Positions 1 through 14,279 of a stretch of 64,000 bases of DNA are shown here, one piece after another (position 1 is the stretch's first letter; each line of letters opens with the position of its first letter). Under the pieces are notes generated by a model. That model was not told where the DNA came from. It searched no databases and worked only from the letters and a program-made list of their open reading frames with translations. Origin of the DNA: Anadara kagoshimensis (taxonomy: Eukaryota > Mollusca > Bivalvia > Arcoida > Arcidae); contig CM037871.1 in assembly GCA_021292105.1 (NCBI GenBank), positions 59,356,866 to 59,420,865 of the forward strand, in the 5' to 3' direction. The translations under genes were made by a program, and so were the position numbers.

Positions 1-1286
1 AACAAACAAAAAATTTCAAGTGGTAGTCAAAAATGCAGACCGAATTAATAGTAAACAAACAAATAGATAAGTACAGGGAAATGGCAGTCAAAAGGACTTA
101 TTGAACCATGCGTTTGTCATTTCATGTCATAGCAAGTGTGCTTTTGTCTCTAAGCATGCAATCCGCTACATGCCTTTCAAAATTAGAAATCATTTTTAAG
201 TAAGTTCTATTTCGTGCCAAGACCCGTTTAAAATGTGATTTCTGATAATCACATAAAAACCTAAGCAGAAGTTTATACTGAATATACAAATGAACATATT
301 TATGCTCTAAATTTGCCTGCAGACAAAAATATTATCCATAGATACCGACATACCATCGGGAATATAGTACTTGATACAAGGCACAAGAACGTCATCCTCC
401 TTGGATAGTCCTTCGAATTGATCTGTCACGGGGAATACTTACTGCTATACAATATCGGACATCTAGTACTTTGCACATATGTAGACGGGAGGGACACAAG
501 GAAGGCACCCTCAATGGATACTCCTTCCATAGTCGATGTTGCCCTGGTCGAAGACTATCACAGACTTTCAGATCTTTAAGTAATAAAGTCCTCGTGTGGA
601 CCCCACCATAAGTAATTATCTGAAAATACAAGGTTACAATGCGCCAAATCGATCTTTGGAAGGATGTTAACATAACACCATAAAAATCATTCGAAAATAA
701 AACAAATTGAAATTAGAAGGTAGCCAATTAGATTTGTTCATAAGCCTTATACATCGTAAAAAATTAACAACCTTGAAAATTCCAATAGGCTTAATGTGGA
801 ATGAAGATAAATTGCATATTATAGCAGTGGTAAGTTTACAGGAAAAGACTGTCGTTTCGGAATATGATTCCTCATCAACAGTGCTTGGACCAAAAGTGTG
901 AAACCAAAATTTCTTCAATGGTCTGGAAAAGTATCATAAGGACCAAAATGCATTTTAGCAAATTTAGCATAGTAAATACTTAGTATTATCTTAGCTTTTG
1001 AGGACTGTCAGATTTAACTAGCGGAAAATTTAGAAAATAATATATTTTATTACTTGGAGAAGAGAATGTTATTAACGAAATATAGATAAAAACTAACAGA
1101 TGGTAAATTCAAGGTTTTAACATGTGATATGTAATTGTGATATTAATGACAATTTCATATAAAAATGGACAGCGCCGTGCAGTTGAGCACGTGACATATT
1201 GTCATTATATTATGAAGCTAAGGCTTTATTGAAATGTATTATATGAATTTTGTAATTTCATAGTCAATACCTTATAACAGCACTAA
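1..1286. other. AT-rich intronic sequence, nothing recognised
   Basis: This stretch lies 3' of the last visible arrestin exon on the minus strand, so it is probably intron of that gene. Short open frames exist on both strands around 390-920, but none resembles the expected continuation of an arrestin C-terminal domain, and none has a family resemblance I recognise. Confidence 0.5.
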
Positions 1287-1559
1287 AACTAGAAAAAATG
1301 TGAGCCACAAGCTCCCAAAAAATACCCCCCGCTCCCAAAAATTCATCGGATCAAATTTTTAAATAGGAGGTGCACATCTACATTATATCACAAAGATTGT
1401 GTGAAAGTTTCATGAAAATCCATTGAAGGGTTTAGGAGGAGTTGCGAATAAGAGATAGGTACCCTAAGGTGTAACGGAAGGACAGAAGGACGGACGGACA
1501 CACGGACGGACACCCCTATCACTATATACCCCCACTTTTTAAGCGGGGGGTATAACTAG
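1287..1559 (+). repeat. Dispersed repeat family B, full copy
   Basis: A 273-bp element that begins CTAGAAAAA..TGAGCCACAAGCT, passes through ATACCCCCCGC, contains a run of GGACGGACGGACA-like sequence, and ends GCGGGGGGTATAACTAG. The two C-rich/G-rich ends (ATACCCCCCGC and GCGGGGGGTAT) are inverted repeats of each other, suggesting a short non-autonomous element. Other copies lie at 16212-16445, 16506-16752, 17425-17474 (3' end only) and 62573-62831 (minus strand). Confidence 0.8.
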
Positions 1560-1642
1560 ACACAAGCATCATATCATATGTCATTTTTGTAAGAAGATGT
1601 TTGTTGATTAAAAACCCATATACCTCCAAATTGGCCTCTTAC

Positions 1643-1831
1643 CTGTTTTAATTGTAAACTAACAGCACCAGATTTTCTAATAGATAAATTATGGACTAGT
1701 ATTTCCGCCCTGAGAGTTTCCCCAGGAACGTAGGCACGTTTAGGTAAAGATATAGAACAGGACACCCTTCCTGGGCGACAACAAACTGTATGTACAGAAC
1801 GTTCTGAATGATCTTCTAATGGATGAGGAGT
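1643..1831 (-). CDS. Alpha-arrestin exon 4
   Basis: 189 nt, 63 codons, phase 0 at both ends. The acceptor is TTTTTTGTTGTAG on the minus strand and the donor CAG|GTAAGAGG. It encodes TPHPLEDHSERSVHTVCC, then CSISLPKRAYVPGE and ending SGAVSLQLKQ. This is the start of the C-terminal arrestin domain; the CC pair before it is typical of ARRDC proteins. Confidence 0.9.
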
Positions 1832-4800
1832 CTACAACAAAAAAAAAATGTGAACAATAATCAAAAATTAAATTAGGTCATTCAAAAAATAAATGTATAC
1901 CGTAAAACAAATCCAAATTCAAATATATTAAGCGCCAATCAGATTTTTTTTAACAAATATTAAACGCCAATCAGATTTTTATACAATTAAATGTTTAAAT
2001 TAAGACAAATGTTAAAACCAATCAGAATTAAGATAAATGTTAAAAACTAATTAGAATTGGGACAAATTTAAATTGCCAATCAGAATAAAGATAATTATTA
2101 AAAACAAATCAAATTTAAGATGAATGTTAAAATCAATAAAAAAAAGTACCACAGTCTACGAAACACCAGTCAGAATTCATACAGGCAATAGGCATTTATT
2201 TATCAAAACCTTAGCTACTAATTTTATATAAAATGCTTTAGTATTTAGACTTTAGTTGAAATAAGGTATATCTTGCCCATTCTCAGATATTTATTTTTTT
2301 GCACACGATATGGCTGTCCATATTAAACATATTTACCGAATTTGACATGTCGTTTGGTTCTCTTTTTGGATCAAACTCTCGTAAAACATTTATGATTCTT
2401 TGTGTCGATATACATTCTCCATTATAACGAATTATAATCCCTTGGACGTTATACCGCACATGCGCATCTGGTCCCTCAAACGAACAAGGCACACCTTCCG
2501 GAACTTTGTACTGAAACGGAAACATGTGGCGACCTCTTTGAAGAACTTCTCTGCCTTCCCATCTATTGTGTTCGTTCACTGAAATACAATATATACACTT
2601 CGAAATTAGTAACATGAGTTTGATAATAGTTCTGTAAATATAAAATTGTGCGGATCATCTGAACTGTTCTAAAACCATGTTGTAAAAGCCTACATTTTGT
2701 GCATGAGACCGTTTTAGTCCTGATGTTTGATTAATTATTATGAATAACAAAATCCTAGATAAAAAGCGAAATGTGCAATCAGCGAGATAATTTGTAGCTG
2801 AAATGCACATGCTTGGTAATACCAGAAGTAGAGAGACAACGCGTATGCTTTAAGAAAACAAGACAAAAGATAAACAAATTAAATCTACGTTTGTATATGC
2901 AGTAACCAGTTTTACAGACCATATCCACACAGATTATTTACGCCTTACGTTTCCAATATATATATATATATATATAATATTAAAAGCTAGCCTTATCATA
3001 CTAAATACTATATCACAATATGACATATCAAAAGCAAACATACTAATCAATGTCCAAATCACAAACCCAAAGCAAAGTGAAAACTTTGAAACTGAAAAAT
3101 TGGGTTAAACGCGTGAACTTTCACAGGGAAGCACCTCCTGTTTAGCTAGCTACAACCGCCACGTGTTTAATCAAAACTGAGAGTAGAAGAAACATGGAAC
3201 TTTGGGACGTTAAACATAACAAAGGCAATCCTGGACACAAAGACATCATCATCATCATCATCATACTTATCAACAATACTGTGATGGCGACCATGAAACT
3301 TTTGAAGGCCCTGTTAAGCCCTTACATATAACAAATTTTGAGTGAGTGGTGTTTTTTTTAATATAAACGCCTCACCTCTATTTAATCATGTACATTCTTA
3401 CCTTTACCCCATAGACAAAATCGATCATCAAAATATATTTCTTCTTTCTCGTGTTCGATGTCTGTTCGGTGGGTTCCACTTTGGACGGTCTCGCTCCATT
3501 TTGCTCTAGCAGCACCTCGAAATCTAACCTCTACACCTGCAAAGAGAAAACGATTACCTTGTTATACAGTATTGTCACACGGCATACGTCTTTAGACAGA
3601 TAGTTATACAGAGAGCATAGCGAAAGGTGGTGGCATGGTCGGTCTTAGCATATGAAAATAAGCAATCAGTAAGAAGCACTAGCACATTCTAAATATTTTC
3701 CCAAGGTTCATATTAACATGCAAAGGTGCTCAACCAATGATATAATAAACAATTACAATATGATTAAGATCTCTACATAGTTAAAGGTCACATAGTCAAC
3801 TTAAAGTCATTCCATGCTTAATGGTTAGCCCCTAACCTTACAAATCAATCAGGTCCCGGTTTCACAATCATCTCTTAACTAAAATTTCCTTATCTTTAAT
3901 TATGAAAAGTTTGAAAACCTTTATTTGGAACTAATAATAAGTTTTATTTTACAAAACTAACAACAAAAGATATATGTTTGAAGTGAGATATTTACATTGA
4001 CATCTTTAATCCTAGAATTAAAATGAATAAGGTTTGGAATTTTGGCAGTTTTAAGTTAAGGAATAATTGTGGAACTGGAAGCAGAATTGTAAGTAAATGA
4101 ATCAAATCACCTAATAGTTATAGATGTCTTTAAGCGTTTCTAAACACCTCTGTAAGCTAGATATATACGACGCTCCAATAAGCAGTAGAAGCCTTGTGAA
4201 GTACAACATATAACCTGATAAGAAGGCATGCGTACTTTTTGACTCTTGATGAAATCATATTTTCCATGATGTCACTGATAACAGTAAAAAGGCAAGCAAT
4301 ATTTAAAAACACAAACACGTCTTTTGTCAAAAACGAGCTTCTGTGTCCACAAGATGAACTTATCATAACATACCGTTGTATGTACCATAATGTTAATCAA
4401 AACCAAAAACAAACACACTGATTCATGTCCGAATCACAACCCAAAAGCAGGGTGCTCCGGAAGGGCAATCACCTCCTGTTTAGCTAGCTACACCCATCAC
4501 TTGTGTAATCAAAATTGTGTGAAAGGAACATGGAACTATGGGACGTCAAATATATCCAGGGCAATCATGGACACAGAGATATCAAACTTATCAACAATAC
4601 TGTGATGTTAAATTTTTTAATTTAAAGTTATATAAAAGCCAGATGCACTGTTCATTTATACATATCTCTATGGAGATATTAGCACACACAGAAGGCAGGC
4701 GTTTCATAATGGCGTAAAATCAGATTAAATATACACAAATTAACTTTATGTAAAAGTGTTATAATTTACAATAAGTGTTGATAGAATGATAATATATAGA

Positions 4801-7800
4801 TTCTTACTATAATTAAACGTACTTATAATCATGAAAAGTGTATGTCACCTCATTAGAAGGTATGTGGACTCTTGGTCCTAGGATAATTAAAATCCATTGA
4901 TAATGCCGTTCAGTCTCACAATATTCAAAACAAAATATCGTGTAAAATTACATATTATACCAGTGTAAATTTTACAGCACTATTATTCATCTTGAATGTT
5001 TATAGAGATTCGTTTTCAGAAATAACTATTATACTTTTTAAATTTTTGAAACCTAATATTGATATTTTATTCTGAAAACAAAAAGCGCATCTAAAATATT
5101 TTTATTTTTATTTTTACTTTTTCTGTTATTCTCCTACACAGAGAAAAATTTACATTTTTTACTAAAAATCGGCTGTAATATGTTCCCTGGGTGACCCTAT
5201 ATGCATATATTAAAAGGTTCAACTAAGGTCAACAATTACAATGCAAATCACTTATATATTACACTTATTATTGCAATCGGTTTTCACAAAATATCCATTT
5301 TAGATGTCGTGAAGTGTGTAATTTTGAAGTTTTGATTTGTGAAAAAAAGCATTAGGATCACATTATTTGAAAGTTGACAAACTGATTAAGTCTATGATAC
5401 AGCGTGATTCAGGCGTGAATATCAATATTTTAGAACATGGCGTCAAAAACGGGTGTCTTAGTTCTTAGTCTAATCACGATATTTGTAAATTTGCTGATTT
5501 TTTCTCTATATAAAGAAATAAATGTAATTATTTCAATTTTTCATGTATTTTTCCTTGTTAGTATTTTTGTTTTAAAACACAAATATTGTGGTTATTTTAT
5601 GAGACACCAAATGATAATAAAGCAATTTTAGTTAAAGACTGTCTCTAAGTATAAAAGACGAACAACGAACAATAGGCTGCCGTTTCTGTCAGTGGTTTTT
5701 GGACCGAGATTGTGAAACTAATTTGTTTTCTTCAAAATGAGCTTCTGTGTCTACAAGTAGTTCTTTATCCTTGCTAGCCCAATGATAAATATTTGTTTAT
5801 AAAAAACAAACACACCAATCCATGTCAAAATCACAATATAAAGTAAAAAATGTGTAAATAGCAAATAAAGTTGAACACAGGAACTTAAACCTGGGAAACG
5901 AGGCTGGATGTTTCGGAGGGGTAAGCACCTCTTGTTAATCTACGTACATTCATAACTTACGTATGTAATCAAAATTAAGAATGAAAAGAACATTGAATTA
6001 TACCACATCAAATGAACCCAGGAATATCTTGAATAAAGGGACACCATTATACTTATCAACAGTATTGTGATGATGGTCATGAAATCTTTTAGGGACTTGT
6101 TAAGTCTTTGTCAAAGTTACATATCAAGGCAAAATGTGTTGTTTATAAAGTTTTATGGCCGTCATCACAGTATTGTTGACAAATTTGATGTCTCCGTGTC
6201 CAGGATTGCCCTGGATATTTTTGACGTCCCATAGTTCCATGTTGCTTTCACACAATTTTGATTATACACGTGGCGGGTGTAACTCCGCTGACGTGTCGCC
6301 AATAAAACTAATTTGCGACAGTATAACCACCGATATACGTCTGCAAATCGAAAATTACAAGACAGTTATCCCCTAATTATTGCCTACTGATTTTTTATAT
6401 CATCAGAGCACCGGCCACCAGCAGAGATACCGGGTTATATGTACTGATGGAATAATAATAAGCAAGTAATTTCACAATATCTTTTTACTGTAGTTTCTAT
6501 AATTAAGCGCACTTATATAATTAGCAAAAGTACATGTGCCTGCTTGATTGAAAGCATTACAGAAAGCATTACAATGAACGACTTGATGTGCATCGGTCGA
6601 TCATTTCCTTTTTACATTCAATCTAAAAGTTGTGCAATACTAAATAATTCACAGCATTGCTCGTATTAATGTCGGCATTAGAACTAAGTTTTCAATGTTC
6701 AGATCGATGGAATCTTGCACAGTATAATATTTGAAAAGTAACATATACCAATGGTTTTTCATTAAGGTCAAATGGTAAGAAAAGATTTCAAATTCATGTT
6801 GAAACATGCGAATCCTCGTATTAATTAGAACTCGTACAAACATAATTTGTTGATTAAAATAGATTAAATTTCTCGAAAAATTTTGAGAACTCACAAACAC
6901 CGTTGTTGTTTTCAGAATACTTGGTTAAACGGTAAGTAGATCATGTGAAAATACTTAAAACGCATGTTGAAAGTAGCGGATTCCCTTGTTAATGTCACCA
7001 CTACTAAGTAAATCTGTTGAAACACACAAATCTTAGCATCAGTGTAGCCATTAGAACTCGGTGTTTAAATTGATGAAACATGGAATCAGATTCACAAAAT
7101 TTGCTGATGTTTTCTTCAAAGTCGAGTAGATCCTATGTGAAAAGATTTAAAATGCATGTTGAAACTCAAGAACCCCCTATTAATGTCAACATTTAAAAAG
7201 ATTTTGGTGTTTAAAATCAAAACCAAACATACTAATCTATGTCCGAATCACAATCCAGAAGCAAAGTAAAAACTTTGGAACTGACAAGTTAGGTTAGACA
7301 CGTGAACTTCCACCAGGAAAGTGAGACCGGGTGCTCCGGAAGGGTAATCATCTCCAGTTTAGCTAGCTACACCCGCCACGTGTGTAATCAAAATTGTGTG
7401 GAAGGAACATGGAACTAAGGGATGTTAAATATATCCAGTGCAATCCTGGACACAGAGACATCAAACTTATCAACAATAATGTGCTGAAACCTCATTCAGA
7501 ATAAGGTTTGAAAATCGCAAACAGCGTTGTTTTTTGGGTTTTTTTAAGACTTTTTGCTTACATGCTTAGTACATCACGTGTCAAAAATTTTCAAAGGTAT
7601 ATTGAAACTGGCGAACCCTCGTTTTAATGTCATAATATGAACTCCAATAAACTGAAGTTTTGGATTACAATCGATGGAATTTCTTGATAATTTTGCAAAT
7701 TTACATCACATTTGTTGTTTTCAGAATTTTTTTTTCAAATGGTAAGTAGATCATGTAACAAAAATTTAAAATGCATGTTGAAAAACGCAAACCCTCTTAG

Positions 7801-10800
7801 TAATGCCATTGTTGATGAAAATGTATGAAATCTTGCTCAGAATAAACTGAAAATTCACAAACATCGTTGTTGTTTTAAGTTTTCGTCAAATTTCAAATTT
7901 TGTAATGTGTCAAAAATTTTAAATGCATGTTAAATCCCACGAACCCTCGGTATCATTAGAACTCGTTAGAACGAATTTAAAATCAATAAAATCTCCTCAA
8001 TCAGAATAACCTTTGAAAATTCCTGTATTTCCTCTCGGTACCGAGACCACCGTATTCCTCCTCCTCTATAGAAACCTTAATCAAATGTTACAAAATGTCA
8101 TTTCAATTAGTTTGCTGTTTCCCCCTGATTTATAAAACACTACTTGTTATTGTTATTGATTTTCTCAGTTTACATCATGTTGTTAAGGCCACACTTATTA
8201 TATTTATCTCAAAAGGAAGTTGTGATTTGAAATTCTAGAGCCAATACGACAAATGGTATGTTGATAACAAAACACCGTCTTTGAAATGTTACGTTCGCAG
8301 AGCTATAGCACAGTAATTACTACTAATTAGTCTCTTTGAATTAGACGGATTTAAAATGGTATACAGTCAAACCCGTCTATAAAGGCCACCCGAAGTAACT
8401 GGTAAAAGTGACTTCATAGGCAGGTGGCGCTTATAGAAGCTTTAAATAACATGACTAAAGAACACATTGGGATAAATTTTTTCTGGCATTTAAAAGCAGT
8501 TGTCTCTTATATAAAGGTTGCCTTTAAGGCCAGTTCGACTGTACTAAAATTCGCAGCTGAACAACATAAATATGTTAACCAAGTATATGTAGCTTATCAT
8601 CTCCGACTATTATTGGAATTGTTTATCTATTTGGTCACTGTGACACCTTGGATAAATAGAAATTTAAAATGGATTTTAGAATAGAAAAATAAACGTGTAA
8701 CTAAAACACGTGCTTTGTATGGCCAACGGCACCAGGAACACTGCGTATTACAAGTGTATGTTAGAAACAATCAAATACAACTCTTGATTAGAACGGACAA
8801 CGGGCTTGTGAAAAAACGGTATGAAGTCATGAGCTAAAGCGTTACTTTTGTTTGTCCCTATTCATCTCACGAATTTGTTACAACCAATGACCCCTAACTA
8901 TTAGAATTTTGTCATTTGCTTTTTGAAATTTATATAAAATTTATATAAAATGAAGTTATTGAAAAAAGCAAAAGGCACGTGAATTAACTATTAAAAGCAT
9001 CTTGTATACAAATCACTGACCACAGTTGTGTAATGGATGTTGTTAATGTGGCTATCGAAAATGGTTTAATGACTCCAATACATGCATAGTTCCATGCAAA
9101 TGTTTTCAGCACATTTAGAATCGCAAACCGGCCGTCAAGCTATGTGATATATATTACACTGGTATATTTATTTTTAGCAAATCTAATATCACCATGAATA
9201 AGAAAAACTGGTATCTTTAATCATTCTAGCTTAGCTGACTATAATCAGTCACTCAAATAAGTAAGCAAGATCCGTAAACTTTTAATCTTCTCTTACTTAC
9301 ATGCTTGAACGACTTGATCCTAATTTGGTAAAGAAAATATTTGGTTAATTCAGATAAAAAATTGTGTTCGGCATGACCGTCCAAAATCCAAGATGGCCGC
9401 CATGACTTCACAAAAAAGAAAAAAAAAAAAAAAAAAAAAAAAACCCAGATAAATTGTCATTTAACATTTTATTTATGAGCCGATTTAATTAAATTTTATC
9501 ATTGGAGAGTAGATTTATGGTCATTTAACAGATGTAACAGGTTTTTCTGAAAACTTTATCATTGACCTAGTTTTACAGAGTATGCTAATAAAGGTATTAT
9601 TTTTACCTACCAGACTTTCAAAATATTCTTCTAGAACAAATAGACCATTGTGATCAATGCTTGGTTGATGGTAATTTACAATTGTCTTGCATGGTTGTTC
9701 AAAATTCAGATATAAATAATGCTAGTTGAGCAATTATTGAGCAGTTTGCTGTTTTTATTCAAAAGCCTCGTCAATAACTCACCAACAGAATTACACTTAA
9801 ACTTTTCTATAACAACACCTGTCCATAACAACAACCTGTCTAAAGTGGTCACTTTTGCTAGGTCCAGCAGCTGACCCCTATGTATGACAGATTTGACTGT
9901 TATTAAATAATAATTATTACTCAAATTAATTAAGAATATTCTGGTTAATGTTTGGTGTACAAGACTAGAAGCAAGCCTTAAAAATAAACTTAATGGCTTA
10001 CCATCTAGAGATTTTATATGGTGTTTTTAAAACACCATTTGGAAGTGCCAATGAAATCTTTTAAATGGCTGACTTGTAAAATACAGCGCATGCGTATTAA
10101 CAGTTATCATTATGGTCTGACCGAGTTGACATCAAATGAGCTTATCACATGCGTTATCAAGCACAATACGAACTTCACAAACATGTTTGTATTGAGTTGA
10201 TTTTTATATTAACCATTATCAAATTTATACGAAATGCGTCATTATTATTGATCACTGGTACCGCTGCAGATTTAAACAAAATTTCCCGATAACTTCAACT
10301 CGACCTAAATTTAGTTTCATTCTTTTCCGTTTCTTTGTTGACATTCTAAACCAAACAGCTTTTCTAAATTTACATTTAGAAAAGCGCAATCATCAGGGAC
10401 TTACATCTTACGGACTTCAATCAGCCTTTAGGGAGAATCTTTGTAATTGACAAGATCAGACTGATAAGTGAATAGTATTATCACATCTGCCAATAAGCAC
10501 ATCAGAAAGCCGACCCTGGCATTTAGACAGAGATTGAATCTGATTGGTGGATTACTGTCTTGTTGCTTCCGTCTTGGCCTCAGCCGTGTATTTATAAACG
10601 TATAAATCACTAATGCTTGTAGAATGTCAAACTAATGAAATGTTATAAATATCATTTCAATTACAAAGATTTTTCTTATAGTATGGTCCTATAACATTCG
10701 CGGTTTTATTGATTTTTTTGTGGCTTCCAAAGCTGCTCTGTGGCAGACGACATAATCAGCAGACGACAGCTAATGCTGAATAAATGTACAGAATATTGAA

Positions 10801-13800
10801 AAAGGACAAACACTCTTTAAAAATTACAATGTTTATAAACGAAAAGAAACGGTAAAATAGTGTGTTCAAATGCCGTTTTATTAAAAATTACCGAGACCCA
10901 CGTTGTCAAAATCCTTGAAAAGTTTTGGAGAGATGCTAAAAAGATAAGAGTGTTTAAATGCCATTTTATTAAAGCTTCCCGAGACCTACGATGTCCAAAG
11001 CTTCGATGTGTTTTGAACAGACACATCGAAATTGAATTGTTGAAATATGTTTGGTTCGGGCGAACGTCTGTTCTAAATGCAAATGGAATTCTAAATGGAA
11101 ATTGAACTAATTTAGTATTAGAATAGAAACTTATTAAAAATAGATCGATATATGTGTTAAAATCACAGTGTGAAATAGGTTGTTGCAGATGGAAATTCTG
11201 AACTCTTGAAGTTAATGATGAAGAATGGGCATATATAGCATACAGTAAAGCTGCTGCTTAAAGTACAAATTATGTATTATTATTTAAATCAAGTCTATTT
11301 TTAACTTAAACTTTCAAAGCCCATTTGATTCAGTTAAAATTGCGAGAGGTTGCAACTGATCTTCACTGAATAATCTTAAATGTCATTTCCTCACGAAACT
11401 GTCAAATTCTAATATAAATATATTTTCAATAAAAATTTATTGATTTTCTATATAACATACTAATAGTGCAAACTATAAAGAGATGTTATTGGGTGATGCA
11501 AATCGAAACTATTTGATTAGTTGATAATAAATAAAATTGCCTATATGCCGATAACAGAAGATTACGTCAACGTAATGTGATCAATTGCACAATTTCAATC
11601 AAAGAACTGACTGATTGGGAACAATGTTCCTTCACATTATACCTGATTATTTCATACTGATCAAGGCTCTCAAAAAGTTTTGTGGTCGTCATCACAAAAT
11701 GAAATACATGTATATGTATGATGTCTCTGTATCCGAAATTAATTTGGATATATTTGACGCCCATAGTACCATGTTCCTTTAACTCTCAACGCATGTCGGT
11801 TGTAGCTAACTAAACATAATTATGTTTACCATTCCGTAGCACCCGGCCTCACTTTTCACGTGTCAGTTTCATAGTTTTTACTTTGCTTTGGGGTATGATT
11901 TGGACAAGGCTTGGTAAGTTTTGTTTTTGATTATACAGTTCTAAGTGAAATGGGTTTGTGATTCACTTTTTTGTAATTCGTTTTCCTTTATTTTCAGATG
12001 TTATAATGACCAATCTTGCTCCTGTGGCATTTCTGGAAGGCAATGACTTGCCTAAATTGTGACAGAATACATGCACGTATTTAATAAAGACTTTGTCGAA
12101 CTTAATTAATAAATTACTTTGTATCTGAAATAAAACAATAATCTTGAAATTTGGTAAAAATGTATCGAAACAACCCAAGACGTAATGATTATAAAATACC
12201 AGCTTTATTATAACCTGGAGCGGACGTGTGCTCAGTGGTGTATGTAGTACCAGGCTTGTTTACCAACAACCTGGAGATGACCAATAGAATAACGTCATAT
12301 TCATCCCCAATGTTTACGGGGATTGTCAATGAGATTCATTTTAAGAATCGTTATTACTAACTAATGAAAACTAACTTCATATTAGTACATTTAATAAAAA
12401 TTTACCAAATCCTAAATGGTTGAATGTAAGAATATATTTCATTACAAAAAACAAGATCAAATTTCGGCTTATAATGAAAATATTTTCAATATACTAGAAT
12501 CCAGACGACGCAGCTGTCTTTATATATGAACGGATCAAAGTCACCAATGTAAGGTTCATTGCACTGTCGACGTCGTTATTTTCTTTATTGTCAATAGGAA
12601 ATCTTGCTAGAACGTATCTCTTGATAATTTCATTGAAGTCGTATTTTGTTGAAATAATGTCTTCCTATTTTATTTGTTTGTGATGTTATTGTCCAGAATA
12701 AAGTCAAACGTCGATCATGGTTTTTTTTAATACCAAGTGCTGATCTGCTAGTAATGTGGGGGTATATAAATAGAAAAAGATAAACATTCAAATGCATATT
12801 ACTGGCAGTTGAGTCAAATTTTAAATTTTATAAATCATTGTGCATTAGGCTCAAGGTATTTTCGTCTATAAGTTATAGCTATCAAGAGTAAAAAATATTT
12901 TCAGTTTAAGCTGTAGTGTACAACTGTCCTATTTTCTCCTCCCTTCCAAATTGGTTATAAACAACATGACTATGTACATACAACTTGATTCTTGTAATAT
13001 ATATTTACTATGAAAATGGTAAAAGGATTTCAAAAAAAAAATATAATGTTAATGTTTAACCCAAGAATACCTACAGCCCAGCTTAGTTTTCAAATAAAAA
13101 TACGGTTCTCATAATAATTAGTATTATTTCATTGATCCCATACCCTAATTTTACGGTGATCTAAACGTCATAGTAATTTAAATAGACATGTATATAGTGT
13201 TTCAATATATAATGAATGTGTCATATACCACTTTTTGAATTGAATCATAAAATGCATATGACAATATACCACTTTATAAATGTATTTTATGATTAAATTT
13301 TAAAAAATGGTATATGACACATGTACTTATACAATTACAGAAAGTGTATTATCTATGTTCTATTCAGAAATTTGCTTAGTTTAAGAAGCATTTTGAAGAC
13401 ATTTTATATGTTAAGCCATTTACAATATAAAATAAAAAACAAGTTTTCGCCGTAAGGACATGATTTCTTGATCATGAGGTTTCATTGGGGCTACCAAAAA
13501 CAATATGGTATTTTTTCATTTTTATGTACAAGAAATAAATCTATTTTAAGTACCGTCAAACCTGTTTATAAAGACCACCCAAGGGAACCAGTAAACGTGG
13601 CCTTTATGAGCAGGTGGCCTTTATATAAATGTTTAAATAATATGAATAAAGAATCTACTGGCCTTTATACGCAGGTAGCCTTTATATAGAGGTGACCTTT
13701 AGGGCAGGTTGGACTGTATAACAGTGGGATTTATCGTCCTTTGGTACAATATATATAGTTAAAGCTTAACTTTCTTTTAACAGCTGGCGATCTTAACTTG

Positions 13801-14240
13801 AGGTTCATCAATTAATCTGATCATGGCATAAAAATTATTTCAACTTTCCACAGGATAAAATTTTATTTTCCTGTGCATTTTGCTTAATATTAATGTTTTA
13901 ATTTCTACATAAGTTTAAAAAAAACCATGAAAATATAAACGCACGTCTATAACTGGTGCAATTAAAATGAAAGATGTGAAAATTTAAAAAGATGAATGAT
14001 TAATAAAATACAGGATGATGCAATGTAGGATACAAAGACCTATCGGAATTCGGACAGTGAGGACGTACGGATAGTTAAGGCGTTAGAACACTAGTGATAA
14101 AGGTAAGTAAATAATCTTTATTATAATTTTTAAAATACTATTTCAACATAACTTTATTAATACGCCGAAAATACCATTTACTCTCGGGTTTAAATTTAAA
14201 ATAATGTTCTTCAATTTCAGAGAGACAGGAAATTTCGGAG

Positions 14241-14279
<39 letters not shown>

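Noticed and set aside
5437..5631. Small membrane protein (MASKTGVLVLSLITIF..)
   Set aside because: Hydrophobic frames are expected by chance in T-rich DNA; no homologue recognised, no splice or promoter context.
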